A program made the position numbers and the translations under genes. Below are positions 9,701 to 17,189 of a stretch of DNA of 17,189 nucleotides, one piece after another. Each line of letters begins with the position of its first letter. The stretch's first letter is position 1. Source of the DNA: Chloromonas sp. AAM2 (Eukaryota; Chlorophyta; Chlorophyceae; Chlamydomonadales; Chlamydomonadaceae). Location of the stretch: NCBI GenBank assembly GCA_004335635.1, contig QAXH01004802.1, positions 3,348 to 20,536 of the forward strand. Direction: 5' to 3'. The notes under the pieces are model-generated. The model did not search any database. It had not been told where the DNA came from and saw nothing but the letters and a program-made list of their open reading frames with translations.

Positions 9701-12700
9701 CATGGTATGGCACACCAGTGGCAGTCAAGGTGAGAAGCCATGACAGACGACGCGCATGGTTTGACTCAAGTCAAGATTATTTCAAGTTACATTCGGCGGT
9801 TGAGGCTGCATGCCCTTGTGTTGCTTGGGCCACGAACCCTTTTATTAAGGGCATCCAGATCTGGGGTTGAAAGTCATCCGCAGCAAACAAACAAAAAGAT
9901 TTGCCTGTGTGAGGGACTACTGGGCCGCCTTATTGAATGTTTGAGGTGTTGCATAGTGGCTGTGCGTGCATAACACCTTGTTGTCGTCAAAAAGCAAGAC
10001 ATGGTGCGTTCATCGTGCCACCTTATTGCTTGCTTCAGCCTCCTGGCACTTACCCGGCTTATGCATGTCATGGTAAGCCACGAAGAGGGTTATTCTCAAT
10101 GCTGTGCTCAACCACCAGGAGAAGGACGACCAGTTTCAAACGTTTGTGTTCTTTCTTGTGTTCAGGTGATTGATGAGGACATCCGCCGCCCCGTCAACTC
10201 TGACGGGTGCCGTGGGCCGCTGGATGGGCCGCATGCAGAGGCCGTCATGGCGGTTGAGCTAAGGCACCCAAACATCGTGGCAACGCTCAAGTATGCCACA
10301 CATGGGGTGAGTCAAGAGACTTGTGAATCGTGAGCTGCCCATCTCCAAGCATACACAGTCACGGGAGTCGAGAGGCTTGCAGATTGCGGCTTTCGTGGGC
10401 TTGAGCAATGGCTTTGTCTGACCTGCCAGTCCCGCCCTGTATGCAGCATGTTTTCTGTTTGTCCGTTTGGCTGTGCCTTTGCCTCCTCCCTGTGTTCGAG
10501 ATCCGCCTGTGCCTGTGCATGACATAATGCAATATGTGCACTGATTGCTTGTCTGTTGATCATTCATGTTGTGCTGCTTGGCTTTCCTATACGTGTAGAT
10601 TCCTCGTGGACGTGCTCCTGATCTGAACGACTACCTGGGAACGAACAACGAGGTGTTGTTCGACAGCAGCAGCACGTTTGCCATCGCCCCGACCAAGTCG
10701 AGCCGCCAGGCACCACCGGGACGCGCCACCACGCCCCACCGCTCCCGCCAGCAGCCGTGTTCAGCCGTCTCGGGACACATCCCCTCGCGCCTCAGTATTG
10801 ACGAGCAAGTCACATGCCAGGAGAACAACAAGGCGTGGGCTGTTATCGACGCACCGGACGATGAGCAATGGGAAGCGTCCATTTCGGAGGCTTCTGAGAC
10901 TGAGAAGGCGGATGCTCGGATTCACAAAGCCTGCCAGGTCAAGGCGGATGCGTGGGTCATGGAGGAGCAGAAGCCTGGAGGCAGTGCCAGGTTTGGCCGT
11001 GCCAGCCTGGACAGCAGCGCGTGCACCTCTAGCTGTGCCAACACCGTTTCGAGCAGCGTGCTCATGCAGACCTGGTAAGGACGCATGGGCACGCATTTCG
11101 AAGTTCAGAACCTGGGTCGCAGTGTGACCATGTGCGCAATTCTGCCCAGACGTTGATGGCTAGTGTGGTTTAAGGACGGATGGTTCAAGTTCCTTACAGG
11201 TTGGGCCCGTGGCCCTTTACCTCTGCAGTTGGTATCACGTTTTACCATACAAAGGATGTGGTTTCCTGAGTGGCTCTTTGTTACACGTGGTTTCGCAGGA
11301 TGGTGATGGAGTACTGCGACAGGGGCTGTGTGCAGGACGCAGTGGACAGAGGGTGGCTGAGGGACTCCAGGGACTGTCTGCTGTCCAAGGTATGCCCAAC
11401 GGCAGCATGTGTTGCACGCATGCATTCTGGCAGCAATTGGTGGATTTGTGTTGGCAATGCCAGAAGCAGAGCTGTTGCGCAGTCTACATGTGCTGATACT
11501 GGTCGTCTGATCAAATGGTGATCCAACTGTTGCATTGACGTGTGGCACGCATGCTTGCCACTAACACAATATAACCTTTCATTTTGTGTTTTATGTTTTG
11601 CAGCCCAAGATGGACGCTGTGATTGCCACTGCATTTGAGGTTGCCAGTGCCATGCAGTACCTGCATGCGCATGACATCGTGCATGGAGACTTGTCAGGTA
11701 CGCAACCCGTGCACCGTACTCAATCATATCATGCACACTCGCATGCACAGACGCACAGGAGCAGAGGAACCGTTGGCTCCTGCTTTGTACAAGAGAAATG
11801 GGTTATGTGGGACAGCTGCCGCAAGCTCTAGCGGGACAGCGGTAAAGTATTTGGTCCTTTCCCATAAGCATCCCAGGCCCCAAGAACTCTCAAAAACTAC
11901 GATGGGAGGCTTGATGGTTGGAGGCAGCTCAGTGTTTGGTTTTACTGGTACTGTCCCACATGCGCTTGTCCACCTTTTCTTCAGCGGAGGGTTCTGCATC
12001 AAGAGAGCCTCCACCACCTGGTTTGTTGTACTGTTGCCTTCCTTCACACTTCTTTACACTGTTTTCAGAGCTACAAGTTTGCTGCATTGCTGCAACATTT
12101 ACCCATTTGCTTCCTGTTCGTCTTTAGGTTGGAACGTGCTGCTGAGCTCCGCGGGCGCCGGTTGCTCTTTGGGGGGGCGTGGGTGGACGGCCAAGGTGGC
12201 GGACTTCGGTCTGAGCCGATCCATGGACCTGCAGGCCCGCATCACAACCAAGAACTATGGCACCATCACACACATGCCACCTGAGGTATGGATGGCAACT
12301 CACTGATGGACCATGAGAGAATGACTGGGCCAGGCCAAAGCTGCTTAACTGCTGGTGTGACCAAGTCTGTGCAGCTGCAGTTGGATGGCTCAGGTGCTGG
12401 GCGACGACTTTGTCGTGTTCCATTACCGGTTACTCACACGATCACGTGTCTCTTGTATCAATCCTACTGCTGCTCTGCTTGTTTCCGCAGCTTCTGACCG
12501 CTGGCACGATGAGCAAGGCCGTGGACATCTACTCGTTTGGCGTGCTGCTGTGGCAGATGTACTCCGGCAGCAGGCCTTGGAGCGGACTGACACACGCACA
12601 GATTATTCTCAAGGTGAGGCTAGGGCAGCACAAGGGATGCTGTGGGAACACAACAGATCAGCAACAGCCAGTCAGCCTCAACGCACAGCAGGTGAAACTG

Positions 12701-13142
12701 GGTCGGCGCTCGGATTGCTTTGGCTGGGAAACATGACAGCACCAGGGATGGCACTGGTGGAAAATTGGTAGCTCGGTGGCCGTTTTGCAACAGGATGTAT
12801 CAACATGACCATGGCATGATGTGCCTAGGGGTTCCTGATGTGTGCACAGACCAGATCAGAGAAATATTCTCAGTATTAATGTAGACCACCTGCCTACATC
12901 AGCATCCCAGCCGATGAACATGCAAGCGTTTGGGTTGGTCAATTCGTATGCATGTGATGCACATGGTCGCCATGCAGGTCACCCAACAGAAGCAGCAGCT
13001 CAAGTGGGACCAGGACGCCTACACTCCATACCGTGAGCTGGCCCAGGCATGCATGGCCTTCAACATGGAGGATCGGCCAAGCTTTGCATCCATCGTGGAA
13101 ACACTCGAGGAAATGAAGAGGGATGCTGACTGCATGTCGTAG
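6755..13142 (+). CDS. GAF-PAS-TKL sensor protein kinase, 15 exons, 879 residues
   Basis: Predicted to phosphorylate proteins under control of its sensory domains, at a membrane. Exons: 6755-6799, 7066-7248, 7416-7553, 7799-8161, 8384-8549, 8771-8948, 9219-9409, 9602-9729, 10166-10306, 10599-11074, 11299-11389, 11604-11697, 12128-12285, 12491-12613 and 12978-13142 (TAG). All have GT...AG borders and sum to 2640 bases in one frame. The start is the first in-frame ATG of an open stretch, in context AAGGATGG. MGNCLS at 1-6 fits N-myristoylation (Gly2) with palmitoylation (Cys4). GAF spans about 84-243, a helical linker 244-270, PAS 260-395 and kinase about 436-872. Kinase residues: glycine loop GKGSFG 444-449, Lys464, Glu489, HGD 727-729, Asn734, DFG 757-759, MPPE 781-784. 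The first exon is the least certain; no gene symbol can be given. Confidence 0.88.
7416..8161 (+). other. GAF domain of the sensor kinase, bacterial-sensor type
   Basis: Exons three and four (residues 77-243). PRPPCEKERLATVHAL followed by APDPEIATILKLVASVF matches the opening of bacterial stand-alone GAF sensors, typically PLP-x-NE-x-ERL then a PE-x-xFD helix. Later come VIPDTLQDARFANN, APHVRFYCGSPL and GQRLGTLCFADVKPRKF, the signature core of that GAF subtype (PDA...RFA.NP.V, IRFYAGAPL, LGTLCVID). The usual FCAHA segment is LCGWSMA here. The ligand is unknown. No bilin-attachment motif of phytochrome type is apparent. Confidence 0.85.
8423..9340 (+). other. PAS (LOV-like) domain of the sensor kinase
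   Basis: Residues about 260-395 across three exons. Features are FEHCVVLLDTSEQGWKIVYA, NASWTKQTG, then MSRDKLVGSTLADVLEGTDG, the GRNCRFLQG-type loop region. A late strand carries RFYFMMVSNPD. The flavin-binding cysteine expected in a photoactive LOV domain is absent; the loop reads GSTLADVLEG. It is therefore a PAS fold that probably binds another ligand or a partner. A lysine-rich helical stretch (KLKEKDNKMLMDTYKHLQRA) joins it to the GAF domain. Confidence 0.8.
9644..13121 (+). other. TKL-type kinase domain with large beta4-beta5 insert
   Basis: Residues about 436-872. All core elements are present: GKGSFGWV, VAVK (Lys464), EAVMAVELRHPNIV (alphaC Glu489), VMEYCDRG hinge (Met673 as gatekeeper), HGDLSGWNVLL, VADFGLSR, GTITHMPPE, VDIYSFGVLLWQM, EDRPSF. 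Residues about 513-668 (exon 10599-11074) form a Ser/Arg/Ala-rich insert between beta4 and beta5 with no known fold. The catalytic loop has HGD for HRD, and Ser731 where Ser/Thr kinases have Lys. TKL family assignment rests on the EYCDRG and HMPPE segments; substrate is unknown. Confidence 0.85.
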
Positions 13143-13724
13143 AGCAGCGCAGGCTGCAGTGTGCCAGCCATGTACTGTCAGGATTCAATGCTTGGCTGCA
13201 AAGTGCCAGCTGGCACCGTCAGGTCTGTGGATACCTAGCTTTTGTTGCGGAGTGTATGGTGGTATGGAGCGATGTCAACAGGCATATTATGCCAAGAGTT
13301 GCTGGTTGTATCATTGAAGTGCGCGCAGAGGCGGTCAGCTGCGTTTGATGAGCTGACACCGTCGGTAGGATTCCTGGGCAGACGGCAACGCTCTGCGACA
13401 TCGCATGAGCATACGTCGTCGTCATAATCACCTCACCATAATGACATGGCAATTGCAGATCTGTCATAGTAGTCGCAAGAGATGGAAAGCAAATGAGGCG
13501 CATGCAGTACAAACGCCATTCCTTGTATCTCTTGACCTGAGACTGTTGGAAATCCATGCTCAAGGCAATTGCTCGTACAATCAAGGGCACTTCACCATAA
13601 AGTCGACAGGCAAGGGAGATCCTGAGAGCTCTCGCGATTGACACCGTCTCTTTACGCGGTAGAATGTAGACAGGCAATGTTGGTTACTGGCAGTATTGGA
13701 GATGGCTTTGTTTTTCCAGGACAC

Positions 13725-13742
13725 ATTCATGAATTCATGAAT
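13725..13742. repeat. 18-bp perfect palindrome
   Basis: ATTCATGAATTCATGAAT is identical to its reverse complement. It sits about 585 bp after the kinase stop codon, with an EcoRI-like GAATTC at its centre. It could be a dimeric factor site or chance; nothing nearby explains it. Confidence 0.9.
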
Positions 13743-14430
13743 GATGCGTTGCCTAACGAGAACAGCCGTTCTTTGGAATCCTTTGAGAATGCATGCATCT
13801 GCCATTGTGTGACATGCACTAGCATATGGCATTAAGGTGGCATTAAGGTGACGGGTGGAACAGGGCAAGGGCAAGCGCAAGTTGACGTGTGTGCCTGTTG
13901 GATAATCCTGAGCTTTTGTTGCTAACATAGGCACACACTGCCTCGTTCTCTGGGCAGTGAAGAGAAGAATGCCAGAAGAATGCCACGTGGTGCATGTCAA
14001 AGTGAAGTGCTCATGTGCCTGGTGTGTTGCACTCATCTTTTCACACCACGGCCTGGTGTAGTTTGACCGTGATTCCAGTGCTGGCAGTCTCAACGTTGCA
14101 TGCTTCTGGCAGTCATGTGCTGATTTTTGCATATGAGGTTGGTTGCAGAACTGAAGTGTGATAGTGTGGTTGTGCGAACAGCGCACCACCTGTGGTTTGG
14201 GTTACGCAAATAGTGGTACTCGAATAGTGCTGGCTAGTGCCCGGCTAACTGATAGGCAATGACAGACGGTGAAGGGAGGGTGTGGTGATGAGGGAGTTGA
14301 AATGTTCATTTGGCAAGGAGGATTGTTGTGGTGGGCCTCTTTTGCCTTCCGGGCGATTGCTGTCTTGGTAACGTCACATGGCATACAGCGGTGCTTGTTT
14401 GCTGTAGCATTTCCATGCATTAGATGCAGT

Positions 14431-14467
14431 GCCTGCCATCAAGGATTGCAATGGCAGGCCTTGATGG
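14431..14467 (+). repeat. Two overlapping, mutually exclusive hairpins
   Basis: GCCTGCCAT (14431-14439) pairs with ATGGCAGGC (14451-14459). CCATCAAGG (14436-14444) pairs with CCTTGATGG (14459-14467). The two 9-bp stems share CCAT, so only one can form at a time. If transcribed this would be a two-state RNA element. Function is unknown. Confidence 0.7.
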
Positions 14468-15572
14468 CTCACTCAGACGGTTTACATGTCCCTTAGAGGC
14501 TGACTTGCCTGCCGCTATTGCATGGTGAGCACAGGCGCACACTGTTGTGTGTGCTGCCAGTATGTTCTATTTTCAGGGCATGCATAGCATGTGCGCCCGG
14601 GTTGCAAAGCCCACGCACTCAAGCCACGAGCTTTTGGTTGGGAACTGCGTTTTGATAGGCGTCTGTGTGTTGATCGCACCATCGCAAATTGGAAATTTGC
14701 TGTGGGGATGCGTCCATGTTTACAATCTGAACTCTTGTGTGCTCCTGTAGGCCAAACCTTTTGTATTTTGTTGCACTCCGTTGCTACATTCCAGAGCGCT
14801 CTTTCCGTACATACTACTTGCAACTTTGCTCGCCTTGGTCATGGGGGGTTGTCTGTACAAGGCTTTTGGGGTTGCTTCAGAGCTTAGCTGGGTTGGAACG
14901 GGCTGTCTACACGCTATTCCAATCCATGGGATGACGCTTGAGTGGTTGTACGAGCCAAGAAATTTCATTGCAGGTCTGAGTCTCCATTAACTATTAACGG
15001 ATACCCTTTTGTGAACGAATTGGTAACACATGATGGACAACAGATAATTGACAGAAAGCACTTTTTCCTGTTCGAAATGACATCAACCCGAGTTTGTGGG
15101 TCTGACAGAGTGTGCTCTTGACGGCACTGGACCACTTTTCTACTGTCTTGGATACCTTTTTGGCTCCGTTATGCGTGTCACTGCTTGCACCCACAGCTGT
15201 TTTGCGAAAGCTGGCTGTGTGGCCACATCTTCGACTTGAAACATGGTTTTATTAGATTACCCACTGTGCGGAACGGAGAGGCCACTCCAGGCTTCCCCAG
15301 CCTACATCACTCTATTCCAAGTTTGCCCATCCCTATCCATCCTCGAGTGAATTTGCCAGTGTTGGAATTCAAGTTACACGGGCACGATGTTAATAGAGGG
15401 TTTTCTAGGGGCAAGGCTACTAAGGCCGCCTTTCATAATTGTGCTGCTGGCAGGCTAACGATGTTGATGCAGGGCTGAGAGCGAGCAGTGCCTGTTAGAG
15501 TGGCAACATCAAGACAAGGGGATTTGTGGAGGCTTTGTGGAGCCGTTTGTGTGTGCGTGTTGAAGAAGGCAC

Positions 15573-15605
15573 AAAAAAAAAAGTTTGCCAGTTCTGGGAC
15601 AGTTT
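15573..15605 (-). repeat. Dispersed copy of the MITE-like end motif
   Basis: A run of A followed by AAGTTTGCCAGTTCTGGGAC and AGTTT, the same sequence and A-tract order as the left arm of the element at 5247-5660 and the inverse of its right arm. Read on the minus strand, the motif ends in a T tract like a Pol III terminator. No facing inverted copy is seen nearby. Confidence 0.85.
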
Positions 15606-15691
15606 GAGTATCCTGCACTGGCACCGGTGTATTGCCATCTGTCCTGGCTGATTTGGTACACACTTCACCCACCGTGTAGAGGAGTCGAATG

Positions 15692-15710
15692 AGTGCCAGT
15701 CCTGGGACAA
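15692..15710 (-). repeat. Short degenerate copy of the same dispersed motif
   Basis: AGTGCCAGTCCTGGGACAA repeats the core of the motif at 15573-15605 in the same orientation, about 109 bp downstream, but without the A tract. On the minus strand it is followed by ATTCGACTCC, which resembles a Pol III B box, although alone this is weak. Confidence 0.5.
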
Positions 15711-16444
15711 TCCTTGTCAACACCGCTGGATCCAGTGTGCTGATGTGTTTTTAAAGACGCTGCATGTTGGTGGACGGTGGTGACAGCCATGACTGGGTCA
15801 ACTGGGTGTGGTGATGTAAGACAGCTACTGACCACTCCTGTGAAGACACTTCCCTGTGTGAAGTGTTGAGCTTGTGCTTTTCGGTCTTCATGGATGGACA
15901 GGTCAAGCAAAACGTTATGCGCTTGCTCGAACGTTTGTAGAGCTGGCGCCGAATGTAGGCAAGCTGGAGGTGCCATGATGTTGTTGCACCGGTCGTGATT
16001 GACAAGTTGATCTGGTGTGTTTCTTCTGTCTAATCTGCTTCCCTGCAATACTTTTGAAGCCTTGACGAGCTTCAGCCCATCAAGGGTGGAGGGCGTCAGC
16101 AAGCAGGCCTCTGCAGGTGGCGGCCTTTAATGGTACACAATGTAACGTCCGTGTACATTGGGTGGCTCTTGGCAGGAGACGGCAGTCAACAAAATGTATG
16201 AAGTATAGAGGTGAAAGTTGAAGCAGGCTCCGCCACAACCCACCCACCCAGCAAATGGCTAGAACCCGGCGGTTCTGGAGCGATCGTGGCCCTTCCTTGC
16301 GCGTTCCTTAGCTGCTCACAGTCCCCCGGTGCCATAGTTCTCTACAGCATCTGTCTTGGGAGGTTGCAGGCCTGTTCACTTTCTTCTGACATCCAAACTG
16401 CAGTTCAACCGAACTCAACTTGATATCTGTGACGAGCACCCCGG

Positions 16445-16502
16445 GCAGTGGTACAGGCCACACATCGCACACCGCAGTGGTACAGGTCACACATCACACA
16501 CC
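16445..16502 (+). repeat. 29-bp tandem repeat
   Basis: Two adjacent 29-bp units, 16445-16473 and 16474-16502, differ by two transitions. The unit begins GCAGTGGTACAGG and continues CACACATC. A shorter CACAC-rich extension follows. No gene overlaps it convincingly. Confidence 0.9.
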
Positions 16503-16923
16503 GCACACAGCCCAGAGCCACAGACCTCAGCAGCAACACCATCTCCCTTCTACCTCCCTGAATCACCGGACCCCCATGCAGTGCCAGAGAACAGCTCGGG
16601 AGAATGCGCTCAGTATGGCCTTCACGGCCAGCCTGGCAAACACCGCTGGCGTGTGAAAGCACAGGGCACACCAGCTCTGAAGTAAGAACACACACAAGGA
16701 ACTGCTTGCCCAGTAGGCGGGAAAGTAGACACGCCCAGCAATGGCGGTCCAACCAGTAGGAAAGAGACCGACATGCCTGTGCACCTGGCGTTTGTAAATG
16801 GCCTGAGCGCAAAACCCTTCAAGCTGCCCTCTTCACCTCTCATGATGAAAGCAAAGTTGGTTTGGTTTGACTGCTACATATACTGTGACTTTCCCCATCA
16901 TCACCCGCCAGATCCAAAACCAT

Positions 16924-16995
16924 GGGGATTTGGTCTAGTGGTATGATTCTCCCTTAGGGTGGGAGAGGTCGTGGGTTCAATTCCCGCAATCCCCC
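16924..16995 (+). tRNA. tRNA-Pro (anticodon AGG)
   Basis: A complete 72-base cloverleaf without the CCA tail. The acceptor stem GGGGATT pairs perfectly with AATCCCC, and discriminator C is usual for eukaryotic tRNA-Pro. The anticodon stem CTCCC/GGGAG holds loop TTAGGGT, giving AGG (read as IGG). The T stem GTGGG/CCCGC holds TTCAATT. Internal promoters are visible: an A box TGGTCTAGTGG and a B box GGTTCAATTCC. There is no intron. It closely resembles the human tRNA-Pro-AGG pattern. No run of four or more T follows soon after the 3' end, unlike the minus-strand copy. Confidence 0.97.
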
Positions 16996-17123
16996 CTCAA
17001 GTTTGGGGCACGATGATATCAGTACCAATAGCAGCTGACACTGCCAACAATAGAATGCGTTGCAACTCAGGTACCAGTGGTGCTGAACCAGTGACCTGAC
17101 ACACCTGACACACCTTCGTATGC

Positions 17124-17128
17124 AAAAA
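17124..17128 (-). terminator. Pol III terminator of the minus-strand tRNA-Pro
   Basis: Five T on the minus strand (AAAAA on the given strand), four bases after the discriminator position of the tRNA at 17133-17189. This is the standard Pol III stop. Confidence 0.8.
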
Positions 17129-17132
17129 CACA

Positions 17133-17189
17133 GGGGGATTGCGGGAATTGAACCCACGACCTCTCCCACCCTAAGGGAGAATCATACCA
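17133..17189 (-). tRNA. tRNA-Pro (anticodon AGG), 5' end cut by window edge
   Basis: The 57 bases present match the plus-strand tRNA at 16924-16995 in every visible position, from the D loop to discriminator C. The first 15 bases would lie beyond the window. The two genes face each other tail to tail, 137 bases apart, forming a large inverted repeat. Confidence 0.95.

Larger units (their letters stand above)
13143..16923. other. Long stretch without a supportable gene
   Basis: The first part is presumably the 3' UTR of the kinase gene. No TGTAA occurs on the + strand until 15815-15819. Open frames on both strands reach about 200 codons (minus strand 13581-14189) but show no recognisable motifs. 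Hydrophobic + frames at 14547-14750 and 14781-14990 could be scraps of a membrane-protein exon; I cannot support a gene. Small direct repeats lie at 13152-13223 (offset 42), 13832-13854 and 16445-16502. Confidence 0.6.

Noticed and set aside
10761..11096. Minus-strand open frame opposite the kinase insert
   Set aside because: Shadow of the GC-rich coding exon 10599-11074.
13581..14189. Open frame of 202 codons on the minus strand
   Set aside because: Composition is rich in His, Cys, Thr and Gln as expected of non-coding sequence here. No motif, no splice context and no codon bias like the real exons.
15665..16102. Minus-strand open frame of 145 codons
   Set aside because: No recognisable domain. 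It overlaps a dispersed repeat copy and looks like chance.

Overview
The window looks like nuclear DNA of a green alga, probably chlorophycean and volvocine-like. Genes are split into many short exons with GT...AG introns and strong TGCAG-type acceptors. Short tandem repeats are dense. The kinase resembles the multi-exon TKL kinases of that group. The species cannot be fixed from the sequence.

Layout. Positions 1-105 carry a 12-bp minisatellite. Positions 536-4766 (+) hold the last six visible exons of a Sec1/Munc18-family (SM) gene, best matched to SCFD2/SLY1-related proteins; its 5' part lies outside the window. Its introns and 3' flank are full of decayed direct duplications. Four of its six acceptors have a degenerate upstream copy of the acceptor plus exon start, 119-162 bp away. 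A 23-bp perfect copy of its stop-codon region sits 243 bp downstream. Positions 5247-5660 form a 414-bp MITE-like element with 35-bp inverted ends. Related end motifs recur at 15573-15605 and 15692-15710.

Positions 6755-13142 (+) hold a complete 15-exon gene whose exons join in one frame into a predicted 879-residue protein. Its parts in order are an N-terminal MGNCLS lipidation signal, a bacterial-style GAF domain, a helical linker, a LOV-like PAS domain without the flavin cysteine, and a TKL kinase. The kinase has a large insert between beta4 and beta5 and an HGD (non-RD) catalytic loop. This reads as a membrane-tethered sensor kinase.

Positions 13143-16923 hold no gene I can support. Two convergent tRNA-Pro(AGG) genes close the window: 16924-16995 (+), complete, and 17133-17189 (-), cut by the window end. 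The two protein genes share a strand but nothing shows that they work together. The most unusual features are the exon-edge duplications in the SM gene and the sensor-kinase architecture.
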